NCBI GenBank assembly: GCA_932521035.1
Contig: OW051496.1
Span: forward strand, 4,960,001 to 5,024,000
Reading direction: 5' to 3'
Length of the DNA stretch: 64,000 nt
DNA from: Oscheius dolichura
Taxonomy: Eukaryota > Nematoda > Chromadorea > Rhabditida > Rhabditidae
Shown piece after piece: positions 45,101-55,160 of the stretch (its first letter is position 1; each line of letters starts with the position of its first letter). The notes beneath the pieces are model-generated. The model had not been told where the DNA came from, ran no database searches, and saw nothing but the letters and a program-made list of their open reading frames with translations. A program made the position numbers and the translations under genes.

Positions 45101-48100
45101 GTCCTTTTTGGAGGAGAATAGCCATCGCCTTTCTCTTCTGATCCTCAGTAGTTCCCTAAGCAGCTATGTACCTCTCCAAGGAAATGGCGACTATGCGGCG
45201 GCCAACTGCTACCTAGATGGCCTGGCAGTGAGAGGACACCCGTTGGTGGATCGAATACAGACGATTCAATGGCCACTTTGGAAGCAGAGTAAAATGGCAG
45301 CGAGCTCCTCCGCCACCATGGGTTCTCTCCTGAATCGAAGCTCCATCTCCCCGGCACAAGGACAAAAGGCCGTTTGGAACAGTCTCGGCCTTTCTGGGTC
45401 CTTGGCTTATAGTCTGATACCTCCTGTCCAGCTGAAGAAGGTCATGAAGACAGCCCAGCTGGGAAATACTCAAAGCTGCGCTCTCCCTCAATTAGAAAAC
45501 AAGCTGGATCTGGTCAAGCAAGCCTGGCGTGAAGCCCTTGGGGGAGAGGTCACACTGGCGAGTAACTTCTTCGACCTGGGAGGCAATTCTCTCAACGCGA
45601 TGCGACTCGTCTGGCTTCTCAAAAATGCGCACGTAGACATTTCTGTCAATTACGTCTTCACCCATCCGGTACTTGAAAACTTCTATGGAGACCTGCCCAA
45701 AGAAAAGAATAAAAAAGACGAGCAGGTGCTGGATGTCTCGTCTCCCCTCCCGCTGTCATATGCCCAAGAGAATATGTTCCTCTTGAGGAAATTGGAGCCA
45801 GGAACACACTATAACATATTGTTTGTCATAGAATTTGGACAAGAACTCGATCGGCCACGGATGATCACAGCGATCAGGTGTCTCCTAGCCAGGCAGTTGG
45901 GACTGCGAACATGGTTCAGAGAGGCGGGCGGAGGATTCAGCCAGGAGGTGCTCTCGTTGACAGAGAGCTACCACCGATTGAATTTGAGTCAAATGGGAGA
46001 AAAGGAATACGAAGAAGAGCTGGAAAAAGAGAAGACAAGAGATTTCGACTTTGAAGAGGTTCCTTTGCGGATCAAATGGTTCGTGACCGCCTCTGGGCTG
46101 AAGCTCCTGTTCAACCAGCACCACATTCTCACGGACGGCTGGTCGATGAGTGTCCTCGCTAAAGAACTTACTCTCCTGTACACCGGTCAAGGAGAATGTC
46201 ATCCTCTCCGAGAAAATGTTTCTCTTTTTGCACAAAACGATCGACTGAGGGATTTCGGCAAGGAACTGGAGGAGACGAAGAGAAGGCTGGAAGGGTGCGG
46301 GACGACGGGTGTCATTCGGGATACGGACAGGATAAGATACGGGTATAAGAAGATCGTCCGGGTACTACCATCTCCGATCGAGACGAGAATCAAGAAACTG
46401 GCCAGAGATCACACGACGACGGACTTTATTGTCTGCCTCAGCGGGTACCTGCTCACATTGAGGAGATGGAAGGAAGACGCGGACGAGGATCGAATGGTCG
46501 TGGGGATACCTGTCTCGGGCAGGAATGAGCACTCTCAGAACCTGATCGGCTACTTCCTAAATAACACGGTATTGGATGTCTCCCTCCGCGAGGACTACAG
46601 TCTACAAGAGGCCATTCCTCTCGTACAGAAGGCCTTCTCCGAAGCTCGTCAGCGAGAAAACATACCATTTCATAAGCTAGTAGCGGAGATGGAAGTGGAG
46701 AGGACGAGAGACAGACACCCCATCTTCCAGATGTATTTCAACTATCGTCACGCCCTGGAATATCCAGAGATGCAAATTGAAGGGAGTGCCTGCCGGGTGA
46801 GGCAGATATCGATGAACACGTTGTTCGACTTCTCGACCACGGTGGACGAGACCCCGACAGGGCTCAAATTCACCCTCGAGTACAATAGGAAGCACTACGA
46901 GAAGGAGACAATCGACCTCTTCGTCTCTGACATGTTCAAGGGATTTCTGGGCCGGAGAATGGAAAGAAGAGTGGAAGGAGGACAACAAGACATCCCACGA
47001 TGTATAATGCCCGGGCTGAAAGGGGTCGGGATACAGAAGAGCCTTGAACAAGAGTACATCTCAACATTGGGAACAGTGACTCGACCCGACACAGTTGTCA
47101 TCCTGGACATGTCTCCCAACTCTGCGGCACGGGTAATCCCTTCTGTTCTTCGAACTGGAATGGCTTTTGCCCCAGTTCATCCAACTTGGCCTCATGAGCG
47201 AAAGAAGCAGATCTTCGATAATCTTCAAAATGCTCTCTACCTCGACGAGGATATCCTGTCGCGAATGAGGGCAACTCCATGTGGCTACAATAAGAGAGAA
47301 GTCTTCCCTTCTGACCTGGCTTATGTGATCCACACGAGTGGGTCTACCGGGACACCCAAAGGAGTCGCCGTGACACACAAGAACCTTGTCGCTTTCCTGT
47401 CCCAAGCCACGAGGCAGATGCTCCTCCACGGGGGATCCAAGGTCTATCATTCAGTCAATACCGTATTCGACGTCTCCATTGCCAACATCCTCGGCTCGGC
47501 TGTCAATTCCTCCGAACTTGTCCTACACACGGACTTGAAAGATCCGATACGAGAAGCACGGAACTGTAGTTTCTTGTTTCTGACATCGGCCGTCTTCAGT
47601 TCTCTTTCTCCCGAACAATTAGATCAGCTGGCCCATCTGGAGAAGCTCTTCGTCGGAGGAGAGACCATTCAGGAGAGGAATCTGCTATGGACACTGGAGA
47701 GGGGGATAGACGTCACCCAGATCTACGGGCCGACGGAGACGACCATCTGGAGTCTGACAAACAGATGTAAAATGGAGAAGGGGATGGGAAGGAACATCGG
47801 CTGCCCCATGGACAACGAGACTGCCCGCGTGGAAGGAGGAGGGGTACAAGGAGAATTGGCGCTGAGAGGAGCGAAAGTGGCCAGAGGATATCTCAACGGG
47901 GAATCATTTCACAGAGTTTACAAGACAAAGGACCTGGTTTGTCTGAAAGATGGAAAGTTCCTCTACAAGGGCAGACTGGATGGGCAAGTGAAGATCAGAG
48001 GCAATCGCGTGGAACTCGGGGAGGTCGAAAGGCTTCTTCTCGACTGCTCGGGTGCTCGAAATGTGGCCGTTTTGAAGAGTCAGGAGACGCTCGTCGCCTT

Positions 48101-49403
48101 CCTCGTGGACCCTGTGGAGTCCTCACCCCACCGGCTTCAATCCCTGCTTGGAGAGGTCCTCCCCGCTTACAGCATCCCTTCCGCTTTTGTCTCAGTTGCT
48201 GAAATTAGTCGAAATTCTAGTGGGAAAGTAGATAAAGCGGGGCTTTTACAGGAGTTCAATCAGCGGCAGAGAAGGGTCCCTAATTCTGGATCCGGCGAAA
48301 CTCGGGACATTGTGAACTCCATCGAGGAGAGGATGTTCCAGGCGTTTAAGAAGACCCTCGACAAAGAAGTGACCGGTCTGGAGGAGAACTTCTTCAACCT
48401 AGGAGGGCATTCCCTCCTTCTTCTGTCCCTCCAACAGAATATCAAAGAAGAGTTTGGAGTGGATCTCCTCGTCTCCGACCTGTTCTCCCATCCTTCAGTG
48501 GAAGGGGTTGCTTCCCTCGTGGCAGACGCTCTGAAGCCGTCCCTACACAAGATGGATACCTCCATCATAACCAAGCTCCGTGAAGCTCCGAATGCGAAGT
48601 TCAACGCGTATCTGATCCATGCCGTCGGGGGAGCCATCTTCCCCTATTACGCCTTCCTCCAGATGTTCCCGAAAGACGTCAGCGTCTACGGCATCGAATA
48701 CCAATTGGAATACCGAGCCGAAACTCTCAAAGAACTGGCTGCACTCTATGCAAAGACGGTAGATTATGGATCGGAGGGGAATAATTCAGTTCAGGTTGCT
48801 GCTCATACCAAGACGATTCGCCCTTTCGTACTGGGTCATTCTATGGGAGGAACTATCAGTCGAGAAATGATCCCAGACTTGAAGATGTGGGGATGGGAGG
48901 CTCGTTTCCCATCATAAAAACTTATGGAGGCTTTTCAGATACCGTTTGTTGTTATGTTTGACTCCTGGGTTCTGTGTCCAGAACAGTTAAAAGTGGAGAA
49001 GATCAGGGAATTCATGGAAGTCAAAAATCCTTATATTGGCTGATATTCACCTTTTATAGACCGTATTTGCTCCACTTCCTAATGCCGCAATGCGGGTGGA
49101 AAGAGCCGTAAAACTGGGAACAATGCTGAAAGCTCACAGGGTTACCAAATCCCACACAAAGGTCTTCCTGTTTAAGAGTAAGGAGCTCGGAGTAGCTGTC
49201 TTTAGAGAAGCTGTCAGGTGGGCGAAAATATAACCGAAGAGTATAAATTCAGACCCGACCTAAATGAGGAACTGTCCCGCTGCCTAGTGGCTAACGGCTT
49301 CGATCGCGTTAGTTACAAGCCTGTTTCTACTTGGATGGTAAACCATTATACGAATTACAACAAAAAAGACTTTAGATTAATGGTGATCACGAGTCTTGCT
49401 TGA
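24207..49403 (+). CDS. Hybrid polyketide synthase / nonribosomal peptide synthetase (nematode pks-1-like)
   Basis: One continuous gene of about 25 kb, coding for a protein I estimate at 7,500-8,000 residues. Some 30 short introns split its first third, while the last third is a single exon of over 10 kb (38580-48899). Domain order: KS1-AT*-ACP1; KS2-AT*-DH1-ACP2; KS3-AT*-DH*-ACP3a-ACP3b-ACP3c-KR1-ACP4; AT1-DH2; KS4-KR2-ACP5; KS5-AT2-KR3-PCP1; C-A-PCP2-TE (* = degenerate). KS1 begins at residue 3, so there is no loading domain; a starter must come from another protein. Continuity was checked across apparent stops: 38208-38249 and 38538-38579 are introns restoring frame. In C. elegans the pks-1 gene of this architecture makes nemamides together with nrps-1; a similar role here is inference from architecture. 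GC-rich. The product, a polyketide extended by one amino acid and released by the TE, is inferred. Confidence 0.88.
27150..30670 (+). other. PKS module 2: KS2, decayed AT, DH1, ACP2
   Basis: KS2 has [25 protein letters not shown] and [12 protein letters not shown], so all three catalytic residues are present. The AT region (about 28440-29500) has lost the GHSxGE motif ([15 protein letters not shown] in its place). DH1 (about 29590-30330) has [11 protein letters not shown] with the catalytic His and [10 protein letters not shown] with the catalytic Asp, so it looks active. ACP2 has [12 protein letters not shown] with the attachment Ser. No KR lies in this module, so DH1 may act on a neighbouring module's product. 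Confidence 0.75.
31899..31921 (+). repeat. Poly-G tract, 23 bases
   Basis: An unbroken run of 23 G on the plus strand within the large KS3 intron. It can form a G-quadruplex in the pre-mRNA, or may be an assembly or sequencing artefact, since such runs are error-prone. Confidence 0.9.
31952..32034 (-). mobile_element. tRNA-like element (possible tRNA-derived SINE or tRNA pseudogene)
   Basis: On the minus strand the sequence opens TGTCCGT and closes ATGGACA, a 7-bp acceptor stem with one G-T pair. It has a D-arm-like GCGC-AGTA-GCGC and a perfect B box, GGGTTCGAACCCC. It is not a normal tRNA: the anticodon arm does not form a clean 5-bp stem, and about 14 extra bases (GCATGCCCCAAATT) sit between the T arm and the acceptor strand. 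A Pol III-derived short retroelement or a decayed tRNA copy fits best. Confidence 0.5.
32248..32272. repeat. GC-only hairpin in the KS3 intron
   Basis: The sequence CGCGCAGCGC-GAA-GCGCTGCGCG forms a perfect 10-bp stem with a three-base loop, embedded in AT-rich sequence and 23 bp before the intron end. It may be the 3' tail structure of an inserted element. Confidence 0.75.
34060..34890 (+). repeat. Three tandem near-identical ACP domains
   Basis: The core [18 protein letters not shown] appears three times without change, starting at 34149, 34446 and 34752, so units are 297 and 306 bp apart. The flanks are also alike (LNERYFP or LNEKYF, then [30 protein letters not shown]). Linkers between units are acidic, Gln/Glu/Thr-rich and diverged. 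Each core has the phosphopantetheine Ser (MDSL). Tandem ACPs raise flux in other synthases; that role here is inference. Confidence 0.92.
36720..38580 (+). other. PKS unit AT1-DH2 without its own KS
   Basis: AT1 (about 36730-37640) is intact: [20 protein letters not shown], nucleophile [11 protein letters not shown], the Arg in IVARAKSM, and YPFHSSL in the specificity region, closer to malonyl-type (FHS) than methylmalonyl-type (ASH). DH2 (about 37740-38530) has [12 protein letters not shown] and [10 protein letters not shown], so catalytic His and Asp are present. It directly follows ACP4 and precedes KS4, with no KS of its own. Confidence 0.75.
38690..41750 (+). other. PKS module 4: KS4, no AT, KR2, ACP5
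   Basis: KS4 has [23 protein letters not shown] (His kept, motif altered) and [12 protein letters not shown]. The usual post-KS linker ([14 protein letters not shown]) is present, but the space for an AT has shrunk to a few dozen residues, so the AT is deleted. KR2 has ISGRNGGIG and [14 protein letters not shown]5 is [14 protein letters not shown]. Confidence 0.78.
41780..45700 (+). other. PKS module 5: KS5, AT2, KR3, PCP1
   Basis: KS5 has [23 protein letters not shown] and [12 protein letters not shown] and ends [17 protein letters not shown]2 (about 43240-44110) has [16 protein letters not shown] and RGFHSHML, a malonyl-type signature. KR3 has IFGGGGTLG and [12 protein letters not shown]. 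The carrier [12 protein letters not shown] is of peptidyl type and hands over to the NRPS part. This is the only module with a conventional KS-AT-KR-carrier order. Confidence 0.82.
45730..49403 (+). other. NRPS end module: C, A, PCP2, thioesterase
   Basis: The C domain has an intact HHILTDGWS (HHxxxDG). The A domain has [54 protein letters not shown] and NSSGKVDK, with Asp at the amine-binding position of FDVS; motif A7 reads YKTKDLV where families have Y-x-TGDL. By hand alignment the pocket residues are D V A A F G I I W, suggesting an alpha-amino acid with a hydrophobic side chain, but I cannot name it. PCP2 is [12 protein letters not shown]. The TE has [21 protein letters not shown] and a late His (MVNHYTNY). 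Three final introns (48900-48938, 49020-49059, 49218-49252) precede the stop at 49401-49403; the first has a GC donor. Confidence 0.85.
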
Positions 49404-49526
49404 AGATTGAGAATCTAAAAACCCGCCAGAAGGAATTCGTTGCCATATTCAATGAGTACATCTAGTAAATCTTTATAGAAAATCTAAAACTGCAGTCTCA
49501 CTGACCCGTAAACAACGTCTGTACAT

Positions 49527-50834
49527 CTATTTATCTGACGATATATAAGATGAAAACTCTGATCCGCTTCCATCGCTATAGGTGACATCGTTTCCTGTAG
49601 GATGATAGGACATAACAGATTCCGATGGGACATAAGTATTCGCCTGATGACGATGATCAGGTTGAGAATAGGCGAAAGAGCTGGGTGAAGATGGCTGACG
49701 AGTTATCATGGTCTCAATCTTGTCTTTATCAGATGTTTCTCTACCAGTTCTACTATCACGTCGAGGAGTATCAGTGCTGCTGAATATAATAATTTTAAAA
49801 ATATTAAATTGAAACTTACAAGGCATAGTAAAAGACTTGGAAGAAAGACACAATCATAAAGCAGAGAAAATACAGTAATGCAATGCGTCTAAAGAAAAAA
49901 AACCATTCAAGATGTCAAACAACATCGAACCTAACGAGATCCCATCCTTGGTACATTCTTTTCTGTTGACTTCCACCATTAGGCCCCCATCGAAACTCCC
50001 ATTTTACTGATCCGGGTGGTCCGTCAGGATATCTACAAAAACCAATAAATGGAATCGAAGTAGACTACTTTTGATGAAATGCTTGCCATCTTTCCGCTCT
50101 TCGCTTTGCAAATTCCATCCAAAGCCGCTGTTTTTCGTATTCCATCTTTTGGTCATATGTTTCTCTCTGGTTTCTCATCCTATTGAATTGGTTCCATATC
50201 TTAAAAGCAATATATTAATAGACAGCAACCAGCTAACTCTTTCGAACTCCTCCTGGCTGAATTGTTTATTGTAAAATGGATTACCGCTCTGACTTTGATA
50301 CCCTTGTCTAGAACTTTGTCGGAACTGAAATGGATCTGAATAGTCTCCCGGATAACGTCCGCCTCTGCCAGACATCTGATTATCATAAGTCCGCCGTCTG
50401 AAAATTTTATTTTATTTTGAGACGGACTATTCTACTGTACCTTTCAGGATCACGTAAACAGTCGTAAGCCTCCGTAATTTCCAGGAATTTTGTAGCAGCA
50501 TTTGGACTACTACCAGCTACATCTGGATGGTACTGAAATGAAAATGCGTTAGTTTATTACTTATATATAAAACTTTATAGATATAAAGAACCTTTTTCGA
50601 TAATTGGAAATATGCGGACTTAATTTCTCTCTGAGTAGAATCTTTCTTTACGCCCAAGGTCTCATAATAGTTGACTGATTGAAGACGAGTAATACTAGTG
50701 TAGAAATTTCTTGAAGGATTCCTAAAAAACTATGTGGGTGTTTGAGAAAAAACTAACCAAGCTTTGCTGAAGTTTGCGACTGAATTACAATAAGAAATCT
50801 TATTTAGACTTTTTCTCATAAAATAAAAAACCAT
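49527..50834 (-). CDS. DnaJ-domain protein, DNAJC4-like, one membrane helix
   Basis: An Hsp40-type co-chaperone. A basic N-terminal stretch (MRKSLNKISYCNSVANF) precedes the J domain (NYYETLGVKKDSTQREIKSA, then YHPDVAGSSPNAATKFLEIT with the HPD motif). A Gln/Tyr/Gly-rich linker (RRTYDNQMSGRGGRYPGDY) and a basic helix (YDQKMEYEKQRLWMEFAKRR) follow, then one membrane segment (IALLYFLCFMIVSFFQVFYY) and a hydrophilic Ser-rich tail ending FSSYISSDK. This layout resembles DNAJC4, a poorly known membrane J protein; the organelle is not certain. ATG 50834 is five bases after TTATTGTAG. It is convergent with the PKS-NRPS gene (123 bp between stops) and is the last gene of the RPS8 run. Confidence 0.78.
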
Positions 50835-50972
50835 ACAGTCTACAATAAATACTCTAAATTGCATAGTAACTTAGTCAGAAAATCAGTCGAGATACGAAAA
50901 GGATCAATGCAATGTTCAGCTAAAAACAATTTTATTGCCTAAAAAGCTCTAACATGAGGAAAATATAAACTA

Positions 50973-52100
50973 TCAACAACCCTCGAGCCAAAATCTTTGG
51001 CCAACACTGTATTTTGGTGTGTTAGTTTCTTTGACGAATCCCTTTTCCACCACTACCCTAATTTCGTCTTTTTCGAAGGTGAATTTAGGGGTCTTGCCAA
51101 ATACCCAATCAAAGCAAACTAGATCGTAGTAATTCTTGGCTATTTCTTCTTTTTCAGACATCTCTGACAATACGTTAACTTCCTCCACCACACATTTCTA
51201 AAAAATGTACAACCATAATGAATAGATATCACCTCAAATAAAGTGATATAATTTTCTACAATTTTTTGCTTAACCATCTGGATATCGGCTGTTTTATCAT
51301 CTTGCTTTAAAAAACCGACAGCTGAAGCTCTAACGCTGGGCGTTGCATTCGACTTTATATGGGTCTGCAAATATATTATAGAGATCAATAACAACAACCT
51401 ACAATAAACGGTGATTTCAATGATGTGCTTAACTTTCTCACGTCTGCTTCCACAAGGAGTGTTAGATGATGGTAAGCTTTTCCTCTAGAAATTCGAGCAG
51501 CAGTGCCTGAGCACTTTCTATCTCCTGGTTGCAAATCCATATCATCACGCTTGTTTGGAACCACCTTAATTAACAGATAATATGCTTGGAAAACTAAGAG
51601 ATCTAACCTACATTCAATTTGAAGTTGCTATTGATAGCTTTGGCGAGTGTTTGTAAATTCCGTGGTCGGCAATGCGATTTATGAGCAGTAAGAAAAGAGA
51701 TGTTCAAATTACCTTTACAGTAATCTATGATGGACACACAATATCACTTAGTTACCCATATCATGATAAACAGTTCCACCACCACTGTGCCGTCTTGCCA
51801 AATCTATGCCGCTTTTCCGCAGAAAAGGTAAATTAACTTCAACCCATGGATTTTGATGCCTTCCGATGACTACTGCTGGTTTATTGCTAAAACATAAAAG
51901 GAATACAAATTTTTAAGAGTATACCTCCAAATAAACATGACATCGCCGTCCTTTTCAATATCATATTTACGAAATAAAAACTCTTCGAACGCTAAATTTT
52001 CATATATACATCTTGAAGAGGAAAGATAAACTCGTCCAACGGCTTTCTTTATTATTTCACACATTTCTGTTACTAAACTACGGGAAATTTTCCATGTCAC
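50973..52100 (-). CDS. LIPT1: Lipoyltransferase 1 / lipoate-protein ligase, mitochondrial
   Basis: It transfers lipoyl groups to the E2 subunits of 2-oxoacid dehydrogenases in mitochondria. The sequence shows the BPL/LplA catalytic domain: [32 protein letters not shown], the key [40 protein letters not shown] (family: R-x-N-D-h-x-x-x-G-x-K-x-SGsA), and [20 protein letters not shown]. The C-terminal accessory domain ends GQRFWLEGC. About six introns of 35-60 nt. ATG 52100 is five bases after CATATTTAG. The gap to the SNRNP40 stop upstream is about 150 bp on the same strand; AATAAA is seen about 35 bp after its own stop (complement of about 50930). Confidence 0.9.
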
Positions 52101-52248
52101 CTAAATATGATATAAAATCGAGACACGGCCAGAACAATTTTACAATTTTTTTTACAGAAGGAGGTTTATTGTAAGCAAAATACATTATCAAGATCAATAA
52201 ATCCGTACATGGAAGACCAATAAACACGATGGTAGTTGAGATCAAGAT

Positions 52249-53539
52249 TTACGCGATTTCTCCGAGATAGATACGTTTATCACTGGATGCTGACAAAACT
52301 GAAACAGATAAATTATTAAATATTACGATGTTCTTACGAATAGGTTCTAATGGATGAAAATCAGTAGCATTGACTGATCCATGATGTCCTGGCAATTTAT
52401 AGAGCATTTTCTTAGTGGATACTTCCCACACGTAAACAAATCTGTCACTAGAACCGGCGGTGATTCTTGTCCCATCTGGTGACCAGCCACATTTCAAGAG
52501 ATTTTTCTCAAAATTGTGTTGATGACCGTAGAATGTTTTCACAAGGCGATTTGCCGGGGCAAAGGGTCTTACGTCCCACATTTTTGCTAAAAATATAATA
52601 GCCAAATAGATCACATTCTCACCTGAACAATCCATTGAATTTGATACGATGTGATTTCCATTAGGACTCAGCGAGATTCCAGTTACGGTGTCTGCATGCC
52701 CTCTCAGAACGTATGTAACATCGTCACGTCGAATATCCCAGACCTATACAGTCGTCTTTCATATCGAACACAAATAAACGAACCTTTATCTCATTATCTA
52801 TACCTCCTACTATAATTTGATCTCCCATATCATTCCAAGTAATAGAAGTTTGTTGAAATTTACTCTCGTAGTTTTTCACTGGATCCCTTTGTCTAATGTC
52901 ATGTACTTTCACGCTTCCGTCATCGCTTGCAGAACACACAAGCAAAGGCCCTCTTCTGATTGGATGACAGGCATTTACAATATCACTATGCGATTTGTAT
53001 CTTCTTGTACAAGCTCCTGTTTGCATATCCCATACACGGACAGTTTTATCCGTTCCGCATGTGAAAAGGAGGCTAGAAAGATAATGAAAAAAATTTTAAT
53101 AAGAAGAAACTAACCTAGAGTCTGTATTAAAGTTTAAATCCATCACAGCACCATTATGGCCGCGCAATGTTGAGAAATTTTCACAATCCCCATAAACGTT
53201 CCACAAAAAGATTTTTTGATCAAATCCGCCAGATGCTAAACAGGTTCCGTCAGTGCTAAATCTAGCAGAATATATCTCTCCTTCGTGACCATGTAGAAGC
53301 ATAATGGGTGCCTGAAGAACGAAATGCTTATGAAAAACAAAATAACTGAGCTTACTTGAAGATTGGAAAGACGGGGAGCAGTCTGTGATCCAGGTCCGGT
53401 TGCTACTAGAGCTGTATTATCTTGATATTTACCTCTTTTAACTGAAACCGGCGTATAAATATTCTTTTTTTTCAAAGCAACATACTTGGAACAAGGTCCA
53501 TTGGAAGTGCAGGTCGTTTGAAACCATCTACTGCAGCCA
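52249..53539 (-). CDS. SNRNP40: U5 snRNP 40 kDa WD-repeat protein
   Basis: A seven-bladed WD40 protein of the U5 snRNP and spliceosome, nuclear. After an N-terminal leader with VSVKRGKYQDNTALVATGPG the blades are clear: LLHGHEGEIYSARFSTDGTC, GGFDQKIFLWNVYGDCENF, LRGHNGAVMDLNFNTDS, GTDKTVRVWDMQTGACTRRY, SDDGSVKVHDIRQRDPVKNY, GGIDNEIKVWDIRRDDVTYV, VSNSMDCSVKMWDVRPFAPA, AGSSDRFVYVWEVSTKKMLY and the closing SSDKRIYLGEIA. The order and the PFAPANR segment fit SNRNP40 (Prp8-binding protein) well. Six or so introns of about 40 nt. ATG 53539 is one base after TACTTCTAG. An AATAAA (complement of about 52168) follows the stop. Confidence 0.93.
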
Positions 53540-53662
53540 TTCTAGAAGTATTTCTACACAAAGACATATTACATAAATTAATAGTATATAGGAAATATGT
53601 TGGTAAATAAACCATAAATGGTAATTATCTTCATCTAAAAAGGAAGATTTATACAATCGAGA

Positions 53663-54965
53663 TCATTGCAATTCAAGTTGAGGTCGAAGAAGTTTTGCTT
53701 TAACTTCATTTGTCGCAGCGAAGCCAGTACCTACACAAATAATTTTTGAAATAAGAATAGGTGCAAACCTCCTCTTTGAAGTTCAATAATATCGTCTTCA
53801 GTCATCTTTTCTTGGGAAATAGGGTCAATCCAATCTTTCTTTATAAGTTTTTCAACTACATCGTACGATACTATGGATTTCCTACATACATAATGTACAT
53901 AAAACTTTCAAACGTACGATTTTTTCAGATAAGCACACCGCGTGGTATTCGTAAGAGCATCATGCGTAACAGGACACATATATCGCACTAGTTTCTTGTT
54001 CGGGATTTTGAGGTCTTCGGGATCTTGAGGCATTTCAGTAAATTTGACGTCCAATAATTCTTTGAGCTTCAGTGATTTTCCAGAAACGGGGCAACGAACT
54101 TTTTGGTCCTATCATTATAACAATAATAAACAAATGTTAACTAACAGGTTTTTCTAGCTTTGATGCATTGGCAGACGGATTCAATTCAGGAATCCAAAAG
54201 CTTGGCAATTGTTTACTTCTAAAACAAAATATTTGAAAAATTGAACATGGAAATGAGCTTATGGCAAAATCAATAAAAAACTATTTTTTTATTAAAGCTA
54301 ACCTATTTCCTTTCATATTAGACATATCTCCTTCAGCCCCATGTGACTTCACTTTCTCCGCTGGTTCACCAACTAAACCACCACCACCAACAAACGGTCT
54401 TTTCTAGAAAAAAGATTAGAAAGTTTTTCTGATAAATACCAGGGAATGTTTTTCAGGGGTATCGAACTGTGACAAGTCAACTTTGGCCCCGGGGTGAGCT
54501 GGAGTTCCTTCAAGTGCTGCAAACCTCTTTACACGACGGTCGTGGTCGTCGGCTACAGACTAAAGACAGGGTTAGCCTACTGTTGTGGTAGATAAAATAC
54601 CTTTTTCGCATCGTCTTGTTCTTTCTGGCATTGTTTCTCCCAATCCTTGGTTTTCTTTGCAATCATCTTTTTCTGGGCAAGAATGTATTCCAAAATGGCC
54701 TGTCGATCGAATATGTACCCATTAGGAGTAATTACAGGTTCTCTATATTATAAATTTAGTACCAAACATTTGAATGCAAATTGAATAGTCGAAAAGAAAC
54801 GTACCTGCAAGGCTGCAGAGTCAGAGAACAGCAGTCGAACTCTTTTATCGAATCCGCTCCTAAGCGAGCATGTAGGGTACCATATCCGCTTATTTTTGCA
54901 TCTCTCTGTCGTTCATGGTACGAATATACAGCAGAAGCAGTGCAATTCTTTCCGTGTCTCGTCAT
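53663..54965 (-). CDS. NOSIP: Nitric oxide synthase-interacting protein homologue, U-box type E3
   Basis: A nuclear/cytoplasmic U-box-like E3 ligase; in nematodes with no NOS its conserved role is more likely ubiquitination or splicing-related. The start MTRHGKNCTASAVYSYHERQ is diagnostic. The split U-box follows: FDCCSLTLQPCREPVITPNG and YIFDRQAILEYILAQKK; a Lys-rich coiled region; then FALLEG-type linker (RFAALEGTPAHPG); the second half KVRCPVSGKSLKLKELL and RYMCPVTHDALTNTTRC; and the closing IELQRGGTGFAATNEVKAK and RPQLELQ. ATG 54965 is one base after CTGTTTAG, and it wins over an in-frame upstream Met that lies before that acceptor. Same strand as RPS8 upstream (195 bp) and SNRNP40 downstream (123 bp). 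Confidence 0.93.
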
Positions 54966-55160
54966 ACTAAACAGGCGATAATGTTCGAAAGCGAAATACA
55001 CCGGCAAGCATTTCGCGTTGGGGCGCGAATAGAAAATCGCCATGAAGCGAACAGCGCTAGAAGTTAGACTTCGTGGAGAAATAAAGTGATTAGAACGAAC
55101 AAAGCTGGTACAAACAAAATTTATAACAAAAAATCATTTATTGTAACAATAACAAGAGGT

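Noticed and set aside
24207-49403. Bacterial contamination or very recent transfer of the PKS-NRPS
   Set aside because: The gene has many short spliceosomal introns, a eukaryotic TATA box, and is flanked closely by eIF2A and a DnaJ gene.
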